54,346 bases of DNA from Chlamydomonas sphaeroides (GCA_001662425.1 BDDC01000093.1:18317-72662), one strand, 5' to 3'. Shown: positions 22,001 to 34,100, counted from the first letter of the stretch. Numbers and translations are program-made. The notes: generated by a model from the sequence alone, not told the origin.

Positions 22001-23386
22001 AGGCGGCGCAGCTGGCGGGGTCGGCCGTGTCCAGCACGGTACCGTCCACGAACACCACGCGCATGTCCTTGAGCGTGTGGTAGGTGTTCTGGCTCACACC
22101 GCAGCACATGCCGCTGCTGTTGTTGGACACGATGCCGCCGATCATGCAGCTGCGAGGGGAGGGAAGGGGAGGGAGAGCGGGGTTGGAGGGTGCGGCGTGG
22201 GGCATGGCGAGCCCGAGCAAGGCGGCGAGTGGAGAAGGCATGCCGCGGGTCCTGCAGCTTCGGGTGGGAGGTGGGCGGGGGAGCTGGCGGGAGAAGAGGC
22301 GGGGGAGCTGGGCCGCGGGTGCTAGGCGTGCTCAACCTACAGTACCCAGAACCTCCAACAACCGGCAGGCAGACACGACCGCGGGGCCACCTACAACCAC
22401 CAACAAACGTACAGCCACGGTAGGCAGGCAGGCACACCTGTCGATAGAGGAGGGGTCGGGGCCGATCTTGTACTGAATGGGTAGCTTGTGCTTCTTCTGG
22501 TGAGCCGCCAGGATGCGGTTCACCTCGCCACCGATGAGGCCCGGCTCCACCGTGATCAGGCTGCCGTCACCCTGCAGGGTAAATCATGTGTGATGGGTGC
22601 GTGCCGTGGGGTGGGGCGCGGGATGAAATCGGTGGGAGGCTGCTGGCAGTCAAGCCTGCGAAGAGCCTTCTGCCGCGGCACCCGTACCCCCGTGACCCAG
22701 GCGCGGCCGGCGCGCGTTGTTTCCCCCCGCGTGCCCGTCGGCGCCCGTCCTACGTGAACTTGGTAGTTGCGGAAGTTCTTGCCGGTGTGGCTCAGCTTGA
22801 GCAGCACCGAGTCCGTGATGGCCTGGCCCGAGAGCGACGTGCCCGCTGCGCGGAAGGTGATAGGCACCTTGAGCCGCTCCGCGATGGGCATGATGCGGCG
22901 GACCTCGTCCTCGTTGTGCACCTTAACCACGAGCTTGGGGTTCAGGCGATAGAAGGAGGCGTCCGTGCCATAGGCAAATGTGCGGACGGGGTCCGAGTAC
23001 TGGCGCTCCTTGGGAATGAACTTGCTGATCTCCTCGATGAAGGCCGTGTAGCGGCCATCGTCGAAGCGGTGGCCGTCCACGTTCTTGAACACGCCCGGCT
23101 CAATTTTCTCCCCCTCTGACACCATGCTAATTGCTCCAACCAGGTCCGTCTTGATAGCCGGTACCACGAGCTTCACATGCTGCTGCGTCGTCTGCTGCAC
23201 CGCGACCTGGGCAGCGGAACGCTGCTGCTGCGCCTGAGCGCCTTGCTGCGTGGCCCGGCCAGCACCAAGCGCTCCCCGAGACGACGACGAGCCGCTGCCA
23301 GTGGAGATGTTGCGAGCCTCAGCGACATACTGCTTCAGCTGGGCACCCAGCAGCTGAGCAAGGCGCTTTCCTCCCCGTGGCGCCAT
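13009..23386 (-). CDS. GYD1: Glycolate dehydrogenase, FAD plus iron-sulfur fusion
   Basis: Oxidises glycolate to glyoxylate in algal photorespiration, in mitochondria. Twenty-five phase-consistent exons: 23386-22754, 22571-22438, 22149-21993, 21861-21811, 20720-20663, 20473-20290, 20053-19936, 19667-19602, 19128-18988, 18756-18637, 18443-18372, 18217-18109, 17844-17740, 17597-17534, 17333-17171, 16987-16883, 16591-16464, 16079-15967, 15637-15421, 15224-15107, 14804-14740, 14468-14423, 14199-14116, 13482-13307, 13066-13009. Product 1,094 residues. The N-terminus (MAPRGGKRLAQLLGAQLKQY) suits a mitochondrial presequence. Residues ~100-590 are a GlcD-like FAD domain (PITFRAAGTSLSGQ near 175-188). 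Two 4Fe-4S motifs (CIECGFCESNCP; CAADGMCQEKCP) lie near 675-750. GlcF-type cysteine motifs follow: MPSCVTRMMG, SQCCGMMF, VPCSSKKMG, IPCCGMAGDRG. All key cysteines are present. D-lactate dehydrogenase is the alternative name; domain order matches the algal enzyme. Confidence 0.92.
13972..14004 (-). repeat. Copy of the GYD1 exon 23 end and donor
   Basis: The minus strand reads WKLAGLCEPE followed by GTGCGC. The real exon 23 end at about 14150-14116 reads AKLAGLCAHE followed by GTGCGG. The copy lies in the next intron, roughly 135 bases further on. Bases on both sides of the donor match, so the duplication spans the splice site. Confidence 0.65.
14691..14710 (-). repeat. Copy of the GYD1 exon 21 end and donor
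   Basis: The minus strand reads ATCGAGATCATCAG followed by GTGCGA. The real exon end reads GTCGAGTTCATCAG followed by GTGCGC at 14753-14735. The copy is only about 45 bases downstream, in an AT-rich stretch of the intron. Using it instead would lengthen the exon with a different phase. Confidence 0.6.
20058..20150. repeat. Tandem GTGTCAGGAA repeats in a GYD1 intron
   Basis: Three copies of GTGTCAGGAA, two followed by CGGGG, lie in the intron between exons 6 and 7. They are spaced about 30-40 bases apart with degenerate matter between. No coding role. Confidence 0.6.
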
Positions 23387-24302
23387 TGTAAACGACTTGC
23401 GCTATAATATAAAAGCGCACTGTCCACGACTGAAAGTGTCGTCGTTTGGACAGGCGAGAGTGCGGAAGCACGACGGAATGTCTGGTAGACGTGGCTGGTC
23501 TGCGGACGATGCAAGCTTGTTCCTACAACGTTTCGCAAAGCCTCTCCTCCAGCAACGCCCGTGCATGCCGCATAGGCGAGCTAACACTCGGTTCATTAGA
23601 GCTGTTCGCGCGGTGCACAACGTTGCCTGGCCCAACCCGCACGCCTGGCGTGGGCCCCTTGACGCCCTCGCGGACCCCTGTGGGTTGCTGCCCCCGACCG
23701 GCTGCACCTCAGCCCAGATGCTCCGTCGCGGCTGCCCCACTCCCAGGCTTTGCCAGGCGCCGCCTAGCACAGCATAGCCGGGCCACACAGCTCCTCTTGT
23801 CAGCTTGCCACATCGCGGAACGCAGAGCCCGTCGTGCCCCGAGCCACCATAGCGCCCCGGGCCATACCAGGCCCAGCCCCGGCCCCATCGCCACACATCC
23901 GCGCCTGCACCGCCCTCGCATCCCAGCCCCTGCCCGCCGCCCTGGGCGTCCGTGTCCGATGCCCCTTCGCCCTTGCTCTGCCCAGGAGGCTCTGCCCTCC
24001 TGGCTCTGCCTACCCACATCTGGCCGCCCGGTTCTACGCCGCCTGCGTCGGACAGCTGCTTGCGTTCTGCTTCAGGTCCAAGGCTTCAAGGCCTCACGCG
24101 AGTCCTAGCCCCTGCGACTGGGCGTCCTGCTTCACACTAAACCCTCCGCTGCTCCCGCCGCCTGCATACCCACGGCCTCTTGCGGCCGCGAAACCCGGCC
24201 TGAGCGCGCCGCCCATCCCCATCACAAAACGCGGCTGCACCAGTACCGGCAGCCACCTCCACCGCAGTGCTCGACTGGCCCCAACAGGCAGCGCTCAGGC
24301 CC
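23387..24302. other. Spacer holding the GYD1 promoter and the 3' UTR of the desaturase-like gene
   Basis: The two flanking genes are both on the minus strand, so this 916-base spacer should contain the upstream gene's 3' UTR and the GYD1 promoter. An AT-rich run at 23402-23414 reads TTTTATATTATAG on the minus strand, only about 16 bases before the ATG. That is closer than a normal TATA box, so either the 5' UTR is very short or the match is chance. No further gene is visible. Confidence 0.4.
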
Positions 24303-27300
24303 TTACGCGGTCGCGAGTCCCGGCGCCTGGCCGCCCTGCTGCCCCGCCTGCTCTGCCTGCCCCTCTGCCTGCTGCCCCACCTCCGCCTCCTCCGCCAGCA
24401 GTTCGTCAATCTCCGCCTGCAGCTCGCGCTCCACGTCCTCCAACCGGCGGTACGTGCCGGCGTCCTCGTCGTACACCTGCCGTACGCGGTTGCCGTACAT
24501 GAGGCCCGGGAAGTGCGTGCGAGGGTTCAGGGTACACGCGCTCGGGTGTCGAACGGCCGAGGCGCCAGCTCATCACCCCGGCCTTCTGGCGTAGGTCCCA
24601 ACCGCCGGCTAGCAAGTGAGGCCGTGTCTGTCGCACCTGCCACAGCGTAATGTGGTTTGTGAGCAGCTTGGGCGTGAGCACCGCCTCCGTCATGTACGGC
24701 AGCAGCTTGGAGCGCAGCAGCTCGTACGCCTCGCGGGTGTGCCACAGCGGGATGGCGGGCGCGATGGACTGTGGAAGGGGCGCGGCCGGGCGCAGAGGGT
24801 GGGGAGGGGGTTTGGTGAGGGCGCGGCTCAGGGCAGGAGGGGCTGGCCGGCTGGCTGCGCCCCGCAACGGGGCCGCGGGTCGAGCGGTTGGAGTGCTGGG
24901 AGGCCCGTGCGGCCCAGGGGACGCTCGGCGGCGGCAGCGGGCAGGGCGGCAATCCTGAAGTCAACAGCCACATCCGAAACCCGACCCGACACGCGGCAGC
25001 AGGCCCGCCGTGGGCGGCTAGATCATGGTTTGCGTGGTTGCGCAGGACCACACCGACACGCGACTACGCACGACGAAAGCACACATGGCCGCGGTATTGC
25101 GCTGTGCACCCCCGCCCCACCGTGGGCAGCTCGTAGTTGGCGTAGTTGAGCAGCGCCTCCAGCGGCCGCGGCAGCCGCAGCGTGACGGTGCCGGAGATGG
25201 CTGCGCGGCCCGCGTCGTAGCCGGCCTCCAGCGTGCGCCAGGGGATGTGGGGCGCGGTGTGTGCGGCCAGCGACAGCGTGGACAGCCAAAAGTGGAAGAC
25301 CAGCCAGGGCGCAATGTAGTAGGTGACCAGGCCTGGGGAGGGAGGGAGGAGGGAGAGGCGGTGTATGGAGGACGCATGACGTCCTCTCGCCAGGCGGCGG
25401 CGTGCCGCGTGACGAAGCCTGGTTGTGAGATGGCATGAGGGGCGCCGCAGCTCCAAACCCGACACCCGGCGCGAGCGCGGCCGCCCTGGCCCTTGGCCCT
25501 GGCCCTCACCCGACACCCCGCTGGCCGCCACGATGGCCGGCAGCACGGTGGCGGCGAACAGCAGCGGCGCCGCCCAGCCGGCCAGGATGGTACCGTAGGT
25601 CTCCTGATCGAACTGGCGCAGGTCCAGGCCGTCAAAGGCGCGGGTGGCCCAGTGGCCGATGCTGTGAGGGGAGGGACAGGGACGGGACAAGGAGACGGCA
25701 GGAAGAGATGTAAGGGCTGGACTCGCAGGCAGAGGGGGACGTACCATGGGAGTAACGAACTAGTTGCGAACCTCCGAGCGTTAGGGGGAGGAGGAAGGTA
25801 GGGAAGGGGAGACGGCAGGGAAGGCAGCAAGACGCGATCGGGGTTTCTGTGTCCGGGTGTGGGACACGCTGCCGAAGGCACGGGCGGCCCAGCTGCCCCA
25901 CTGCTGTGGGGCGGCGGGCGGGGGTCGCAAGCGGCGGCGCACGGGCGCGGGGCCGCTGAGGGGCAGAGGGGCAGAGCGCCTGCTGTGTGGCGGCCACGGG
26001 TGCAGGTGCCAGGACTGCCGGCGGCCGCCAAGGGGCGTGCAGTGCGGACCAGTGCCTCCGCCCAGGCCGGCGCTCGAGCCAGTACAGCGCCGTCGCGCCG
26101 CAGCAGCCTGCTTCTCCGGCTCCCGAGCCAAGCGCAGTGCTGCGGCACCCCGCCCTGCCCGTCCCAGCACCGCGCGTGGGGCCCTCGCCCGGCCCATGCT
26201 GCCCGCACCTGGCGAACAGCTTGAGCGGAGTGGCCAGGAACAGGCGCGCCACCCGCAGCGCCACCGTCTGGCCCTGCAGCATGGCGGCCGCCACCTCGGT
26301 CTGCGGGGGCCAGGCGCGGTGGAGCACGGGAGGGCGCACGTAGGAACGGGACAGGCCAGCCGTGTGCCTTGCATGGCCTTCAGGGGTAGCTAACAGGGAG
26401 GATGGCGGCAAGGGGACATCGCCCGCAGCGGCGCAGCACATTGAGAGTTGCTCGGCGGTGGTCTCCGGGCGCGGCGCGACACCCCCAGCTGCCAGCGGTG
26501 TTCCTGGCCGCGACGCCGACCCCGCGTGCAGGCCTGCCCATCTGCGGCAAGGCCCGCAGCCATGCTCCGCCTGCGCTGGCAGCTCCCTGGCCCTCCTGCC
26601 GTCGACTGCCACGCCGCCGGTGCCATGCTGTACAACCCGCCGGGCCGCCTTCGCCCCGATGCCCCTGAGCCCTGCCAGCGAACCCCGGCTTCCTCCCCAC
26701 TGCGCCGCCTCGAACCCCCTCTCGATCCCAGCATGCAACACCCAGCATCAATCGCGTCCACCGCTGTGGGCGGGTGCCACTATGCTATTGCGTGTACTTC
26801 TCTATCGATGTAGACTTGGGTACGGCGTCTGTGGAAGCACTACACGATGCGGCTGTGCCTATGTAGCCGCCCACCTTTGTGAGCGGGTGCCAGGCCCACG
26901 TGTCCTCCCACAGCTCGTTCATGTGCGCCAGGTGGCCCAGCGCGTTGAGGCGCCAGGTGGGGAAGCAGTAGAGCGAGGGCAGCATGAGCAGCCAGCCCAG
27001 GCCCTCGTTGAGCGCGGGGGCCATGGGCAGAAAGGCGTAGCGCGCGCAGTCGTGCGCCACCTGGCCAGGACAGGGCAGGGCAGGGGGGGCAGGGGGGCTA
27101 TGCGGTGAGCATGTGCTACCCAAGGGGGTGAAGCGGCGCACTGAATCCCGACGCCAGGGGGCGGACAGGGAGGATGTGGGTCGGCGAGGCAGCCGGGGCA
27201 CGCGCGGCACGTCCCACGCCCCTTGCTTGGGCCGCGCTGCTGCAGGGCGCTGGGGCGTGCTGCAGGCAAGGGGGCGGGGCCAGGGGCCGAGACAACACTC

Positions 27301-28255
27301 GGGCGCAGGCCCTACCCTAGGCCCGGCGGCGCCCTACCTTGAACAGTCCCGCATACGCCGTGCCGATGAGCGCCGCGCACAGCGCCTGCTGCCAGATGGG
27401 GCAGATGCCGTGCCAGTACAGCAGCCAGCCGTAGCCGGCGGCCATGGCCGCCAGCGGCAGCGCCAGCGCCATGGCCGCGCCGGCCGCCGAAAAGGTGAAG
27501 AGGCGCATGGGGAAGATGCGGAGGAAGGTCCAGGGCTGCGAGCCGGGCGGCAGGTCGGCGCCGACGTGGGTGAAGCCCCACTCGTCGGCCAGGACGTACT
27601 TTTGGGTTTCGGGCATGCCATCCAGCGTGGTCGCCGTCGTGGCCTCTGCGGCTGTGGCGGGAGCGGAGGCCTGGCTGGCGGCGGGCTGCGGCTGCTCGGC
27701 GCCCGAGGGTGACGCGGCGCCGGCGCCATTGGTGGAGGCGTCGGCTGCGGCTGCAGCTGGAAGAAGTGGGCTGGCGGCGCTGGGGCTGGCGTCCGTGGAG
27801 CCGCCGTCGGCAACGCCCGCGCCCGCGGCTGGTGAACCGGCACGCGCCGCTACCGGCGTGGACTGCCGGCTGCGGCTGTGAGGTGCGAGCGAGGCGGACG
27901 TGCCCAAGCTGCTGCCGAGGGCGGCGGGGAGGCAGGCCAACGTAGACCTGGGCTCGTCGGCATGGCTGCAAGTCGCTGATTGGCGGGATGCCGGCGTCGC
28001 CAGCTGCGGGGCCTGACCGAGCCGCCGCAGCAGGTGGCGTTGCGATGTGCTCGTTGCTGCGCCGAGGAAGGGAGCTGTGGCTCCTCGCAGCTGGTGCCCC
28101 GCGCGAGGCGCTAGGAGAGGGGCAGCAGAGGGGGCATCGGGCCCTAGCCGGCTAGCCGGCCACCGTGCATGCGCCACGCCGGCACGCGCCGGCGCTGTCC
28201 CTCGGTGCGGGCATGAGCACGAGGTGGACGGGGCGCTGTGCAGCGCCCAGCTCAT
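24303..28255 (-). CDS. Plastid omega-6 desaturase (FAD6)-like protein with degenerate histidine boxes
   Basis: Membrane fatty-acid desaturase fold of the chloroplast FAD6 branch, probably inactive. Exons 28255-27338, 27060-26875, 26300-26209, 25661-25510, 25332-25121, 24768-24637 and 24476-24303 keep phase and give 621 residues. Exon 1 (306 residues) holds a Ser/Ala-rich, transit-peptide-like leader, then WTFLRIFPMRLF and two hydrophobic helices. FAD6 landmarks follow: HDCARYAFL (309-317), LGHLAHMNELWEDTWAWHP (~347-365), IGHWATRAFDGLDLRQF, APWLVFHFWLSTLSLAAHTAPHIPW and ELPTSIAPAIP (517-527). In active FAD6 these are HDCGH, HNRHH and HIPHHISPRIP; here most ligand histidines are replaced. The last exon acceptor is chosen by phase (CGGCAG at 24477). 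The tail is Gln/Glu-rich. Codon use looks normal, which suggests a maintained protein rather than a pseudogene. Confidence 0.78.
25868..25910 (-). repeat. Diverged copy of the FAD6-like exon 4 start
   Basis: The minus strand reads WGSWAARAFGS, preceded by a CACAG acceptor-like sequence. The true exon 4 start at 25661 reads IGHWATRAFDG after a CACAG. The copy lies about 230 bases upstream, in intron 3. It is more diverged than the other exon-edge copies in this window. Confidence 0.45.
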
Positions 28256-31134
28256 TGTGCGTCGCGACCTGAGCGGAAAGGGCCAGAGCGCTCTCTACTG
28301 TGCTGTTGCCCCAAGATCTTAAGCATGCACGACCATGCACAAATCTCAACGCAAAATGCAGCACCGTGCTCAGCGAGGGGGCACTCACCAGTGCACAAGC
28401 CGCCGTCACAAGCCCAATGCCAGTCGCTGAGCGCCCGCCGACGGATCCCTGATACGTGCCCTCACTCCAGATATCAAGATTAGCTTATGTCGCTCTGGGG
28501 AGCGTGCCGTGCCGTCGCGAACCAGGCACGAAAGACTTGGAGGCAGTGCGCAGCCTGTGGCTCGCGCCTTAAGAAGAGGCTACCATCGTGTCCGCATATG
28601 TAAGCAGCTTCAAGAGGTCGTGCACAGGTTGCAGCTCCAAACCGTGAATGCAAGCGACACAGCCACGGCCAAACAAGCTGTTGACTTTTGGTCCGTGATT
28701 GCAAGCTGCTTATGGTGCAAGTAAAGCTCAGATGTGACAGAGTGCCGACGTGCACGCCGGCGGCATGGCAGGTCCCCCGAGTCCCCCCCCCAATATCTCC
28801 CCGCCTCAAGTCGCTCGACCCCAACCATATGCCCGCAGCTTTTCTTATTGCCGAGGTAGAACGGGTGCTGCTGTTGGTAATGGAGACGCCGTGCCAGTTG
28901 CTTGTCATATGCGACGTCGAACGCTGCGATACTGTTTGCTCCTGTGTCAGCTGCCCTCCTGCCCTCCGCTGCCACCCTGGCCAGGCTATCCCTGCCTCCA
29001 TTGCTGAGAGCAGCACCTAGCGTGGGCAGCATGAGTCTTCACACGTGGAGGTTTGACTCTCCGCCTTGGGAGAAACGTAACCCTGAGTGGGTTGCTCGTA
29101 GCCTCGTACTCGCCTGGTGTAAGCCAAAGGTGGATGAATTCACGTTTACGCAGGTTACAGATATTCCTCCTTTGACTTTGTTCAAGCTTGTAATTAAGGT
29201 GTGAGCCGATGGTGCGAGTCAAGGGCGCTGGGACATGCGGCTGGGTGATGGATGGGAGCCGAGGTTGTCACAGTTCGCAGGCGAGCCCTTCCATATCAAA
29301 GCACGCCCCAAGTTTCCCCAGCTGCGCATGGGTGCATGGCTTGCCCTCAAAAAGAGGCCACCCTGACCAGACGCAAACAGTCAGTCAGCAGCCCGGCGAG
29401 CGGCGACGCCGCAAGGATTGTAATGACACGCCTTACAGGCCCTATGGGCTTACCCCTGGGGTTTTCCCCGCTTATGGCCTCGGTGCCAGGGTTAAGGTCC
29501 TGTGTGCACCTATGGGTGTCGTATAGGTGGGCCTCGCCTATGGCTCGGCCCCTCTGATTGTATCGGGGTATGTGGACTCCATCAAATAAGGACTAGTACG
29601 CTACGATGAACACCAGGATCCGCGCCCCACGACGCCTCCTTCAGACCGGCTACGCACGTCGTTATAGCCTAGAGCTTCCATGAGGTCGCTGGTCTGCCCT
29701 ACCGTGCGTGCAATGCCCAAGCACAGGGCACAGGGCGGCAAGGCAGGCGGCGCTCCGCGCGAGGCCGCCTCCATCCCTTGACCGCGCTCTCTGACCCGGG
29801 ATAGTCCCTCCTGCTCCGACCAACCAACTGGGTTCCCGGTTCCCCGCCACAGCGCCGCGGCCTGCGCGCCTCCGCATTGGAGCCGGCGCCCAGCCGCAGC
29901 CGGTGCCCTCGTGTGCTGCAAGTGCGGTTCAGGGGGGCCATCACGCCCCCGCCCCCTGGGGTGGTGGAGCGGTTCCCATACAAGACCTATCATCGCACGC
30001 CCCCTTGCTATGACACGAGTAAGATCGAGCACACTGCACGACCGCACCACTAGGCAACGGTGCTGCGCTTGGGGTACCGTGCTGCCTTCACGTGCTTTCG
30101 CTTTCTTTGGGGTACATTCATCGGACGTGCCGCGTGCGTGTTACTCATTTACTTTTTCTTACACCGTGCGTGCCGCAGCAGGCTCTGCTGCTATCAGCAC
30201 CGCTGCTACTATGGGGCGGTAGCGTGAAGGAACGGCAGCCGTCATGCTTGGCAGGGGCCTGCTCACGTATAGTGGCTGTTGGCCCGCCTGGGCCTCCCCT
30301 GGGCTGGGCGAGGGCTCCACGAGGCACACAAGCCCTACACAAGAAACCGGTACCGGTGTCCTGTCAAGGATGGCCAGCCATCGTCAAACACCTTACGCAC
30401 GCAGCACGCTGCAGTGTAACGGCGCGTGCGACTTTCCGTGCACAGTCGGCAGGTTGAAGTCGTGGGGGCAGTGCCGGCCAGCAGGTGCCGGCGTGTGCCG
30501 GAGGTGCCGGTGACTACTCGTAACGCTCCAAATCACAAGCCTGACCCCGCTCAACCGATGCCGCTTCCTGCCGATACTGGGCGGGGCTATTTCCTCGGCC
30601 GGCTGCCGTGCTGCCAGAGCAGCCCGCTCCTTTTGTCGAGCGCTCGCGGTTGGCAGCCCCGTGACGCGAGCGTACACGCAGACGTCGCTGCTTATACATA
30701 GCATTTGTAACTTGTGTTGCGGGGGAGTCGGGCGACGTCGCCCGTGGACACCATGGCGCTACGAGGAAGCAGCGTCTTCACGGATGCCCGAACTGCGCAG
30801 TGACAAACACCAGCCCACCCAACACTTGCCTGCATACACGAATACTCTTCCTTAGTACATGTTGATCTACTCATAGCATCCTGTGATCAAACAAGAAATG
30901 AATCCTGTCACACCGAGCAGCTTCGCAGCAACTCAACCGCGCCCTAGCTCGCCCCGCTAGCAGTGAAACGTGTATCAGCCTACTGTTTATTGGCTGGCGA
31001 TGGCAGGCGGTGAAAAGCAGCGGTAGGTGCTGCGCGGGTACCATGCCGCAACGGCGCCGTTGTAAAGCTGGGCCTGTCGCAACCTCATCTCCAAGCACAC
31101 GTTGATGCATTACATCGATTCGCGACGTGCGCAG
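28256..31134. other. Intergenic region with a lower-GC patch and short palindromes
   Basis: Contains the promoter side of the desaturase-like gene and the upstream side of the 31135 gene. Between about 28980 and 29205 the sequence is close to half A/T and has a short plus-strand frame from 29031 (MSLHTWRFDSPPWEKRN...) ending at 29204; I cannot assign it. Around 29430-29540 there are small palindromes, for example CACCTAT with ATAGGTG near 29508-29530. Near 30472-30512 GTGCCGG recurs. The first exon of the 31135 gene may be hidden here. Confidence 0.45.
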
Positions 31135-34100
31135 ACGCGGCAACGGATACTGGGCGGATTTCAACCAGTGGTGGAGGTCATGGCTTGACCAGCACGGAGA
31201 GCGGCCCAAAGCAGAAGACCTGCGGCGGTGCGGAGTCTGGAGGAGGGGGGACACCGCAGGCATCTTGGGGCTGGTCGGGGTAATCCCGTGCCGCGGCCAA
31301 CGTACGCTGCAAAAACACGGCCTTCAGCACAGAGACACAGCGAATGGCAGAATCATCTTACCCTGACGTTACTTGGCGTCATGGCGTAACCTTACGAACC
31401 ACACACACGTCTAGTCCTGTTCGCTCATGCTGGCATGTCGGACATCGTGACGTGGACCGAAACCCAGCCTGCCACCCGTGCACTCGGCACTTCCCGGGGA
31501 CATCGATGGCAGCCGCGCCTGGCATTTCACCACCTGCCCTGCATCCATCCCCATCCCCACAGGTGGCTTAAGGAGGACGCTGCGGCCGTGTTTCCGGATG
31601 GCGTCCCCACCTACACCATGGTTCGCAACCACGCAAAGGGGCTCCGCGACATCAACGCCGTGAAACACTACTTCCGCGATTACCGCGCACGCAAGCGGCG
31701 GGTGAGAACAGCCACCGCGGCCGTCCCCACGGCGGCTTGCTTGTTGGCGGCCAAACAGCTGCTAGGGTTTCTGGGCTGCCCGCCGCAACAGCAGGCGGCC
31801 GCGGCCGCTTGCCTCCTGCCTGCCTGGGCCCTTCGCCAAAGCTCCCTGACGCCCCATCGGCCTCCTGCGCAGGCGATCGCTGACCTAACGGACGAGGCCG
31901 CGGCCGATGCGGCTGACGCCGAGGAGGCCGCTGAGCCCAAGGCCGCCCGCGCCAAGCCGCCGCCGTCAGCGTCGCCGTCGCCACGGCCGGCGGCCCGAGG
32001 CACAGGACGCGGCGTCAGCGGTAGCGTCAGCGGCGGCGGCGAGGTCAGCGCGCCGGGCTCCGGCTCGGGCACCGGCACCGGCTCCGGCTCGGGCTCTGGT
32101 AGCAGCGAGGACGAGGAAACCGAGGAGGAGGAGGAGGAGGAGGATGACGCCTCCTCGGATGAGGACTGGTGCGCGTCGGGGTCCAAGCGCAAGCGAGCGC
32201 AGCGGCCGCCGCCGCGGCCCCGCCAGGTCCCGGCGCGCGCGCGCTCCCGACAGCAGCTTCAGCAAGCCGCGGCGCGGCAGCCGCAGCACGCGTCGCCGCA
32301 GCATGTGAAGCCGGAGTCGCTAGACGCTGGACCCACCGACGGGCTCGTCACGGTCACGGTCCGGCCGGCGGCGTCGCCGGCGGACAAAGCGGTGGCGGCC
32401 ACCGCCGCCGCCGCCGCTGCCACCGCCGCCGAGCAGCCCGCGACGCAGCCGAGCAAGGCTGCCAGCCCCGAGCCGGCGACGATGCCCGCGCGCTGCGTGT
32501 CTCCGGCCGTTCCCGGCGCCGGCCCCGGCGCCGACGCAGCCGCGACCCGCGTCGAGGGTGGTGGTGCTGCCGCCGACGCCGCGCTGTCCAAGTCGAGGGA
32601 GCCCAGCCTCCGGCCGCTGGCGGCGGCCGCCGCCGGCGCCTCAGGCCCCTGCACGGCGCCGCTGGGCCTTGCGACGCACTCACACTCGCACTCGCCCGCC
32701 AACTCGCCGTGCAAGGCCGCGCCGCCGGCCCTGCGCGCGCCGCCGCTGGCGGCGCCGCCGGCGACGGCGGCGTGCGAGCCCGCCGGCGGCCCGCCGGCCT
32801 TAGCATGCGGCAGCGGCGGCGGCGACGGCACGCCCTCATGCGCGTCCTCATCGCAGCAGCTGCTTGAAGGCCGACTGAGCCCGCTCTCCCCGCACCCCGC
32901 CGCCGCCGAGGCGGCGGCCGGCGGCGCCGCCGCCGGCCACCCCATGCTGCCATGCGCCCGCGCGCCCCGTGCCGATGGGCCGCGCCCCGCGGCCCCCTCC
33001 GTTGGCGGCGGCCGCTTTGCCGGCGCGTTTGCGGCACCGGGCGCGGCGTCGACGGCCGCGGCGGTGGCGGCGTCGATGCCTGGTGGCCCCGCCGCCGCCG
33101 CCGCCGGGCACGGTGAGGTATGCTTCGAAGGCCTAGGCCTCCTCCACAGCGGCTCGTGCATGCTGGAGCAGACCGAATCGGTATCTGCCGGCGTCGCCAG
33201 GGCCGCGGCGGCGCCGTCGCCGGCCTCGGCGGCGGCGGCGCCGCCGCCGTGGACTCCGTTCGCGATCAGCCTGCCCGGCGCCGAGCCGCCGCCGCAGCGC
33301 GCCGCATGCGAGACCCGGCAGTCCGCGACAGCCGGCGGCGGCGGCGCCGCCGACGCCATCCCCCACGACTCGACTTCGACGATGCGCACGGCCGGCGGCT
33401 CCGGCGGCAGCGGCGGCGGCAGCGGCGGCGGCAGCGGCGCCGCGTACGGCAGCCACCAGATGTCGTCGGTCGCGCTAAGCAGCGTCGGCAACTCGGCGTC
33501 CGCTGTCAGCGCCCTGGCGGCGCAGCTTGGCCTGCAGCTGCCCGGCGGCGGCGGCGCCGCCAGCCCGGCCCATGGCGGCGGCAACGTCAGCCCAACGTCG
33601 GCGGCGGCGGCTGCCAACGACTGGCGCTACGGCGCCGCCGCCTGGGGCCAGCACGGCGCGCAGCACTCGCCACGCCACCACCACCACCACCTGCCCGGCG
33701 GCGGCGGCGGCGGCCTGCTGGCGCCGGGACGCTACGCATCTGGCCCCGTGGCGCTCGAGTGCCCACCGCCGCTGGCGTCGCCTGCGCGTGCCGACGTCGG
33801 CGGCGCCGCCGCCACCGGGCCGGCGGGCCGCGGCAGCTGGGCCATGGCGCCGAGCCGCCAGCTGTCGTTGCCGGCGGCGCTGCCTGGGCCGCCGCCGCCG
33901 GCCGCTCCCGGAATTTTACCGCAGCATCCGCACATGCCGTACCCGGCGCTGGCGGCGCCGCGGCCGCATCCTGGACCCTTCGGCGGCGCCGCCAGCGGCC
34001 TGGCGGTCCGGCCACCGCCGCCGCCGGGGCAGCTGCCGCCTGGCATCTCACCGGCGGCGTCGCCCGTCAAGGGCCGCGCCGGGCCGCCGCCGGTGACGAC

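Noticed and set aside
24477..24500. Using the ATG at 24500 or the sequence before it as part of the last desaturase-like exon
   Set aside because: No AG acceptor of the right phase precedes it; CGGCAG at 24477 gives the correct phase and joins HITLWQ to VYDED as in FAD6.
25632..26741. A 369-residue minus-strand frame across the desaturase-like introns
   Set aside because: It runs through two real exons in the wrong frame, and its intronic part has no domain.
31435..31872. Reading the large gene as one continuous frame of 1,338 residues from 31435
   Set aside because: The stretches 31435-31562 and 31702-31872 are flanked by good acceptors and a GTGAGA donor and read as intron-like. The phase also fits the upstream exon 31135-31227, so three exons are the better model.
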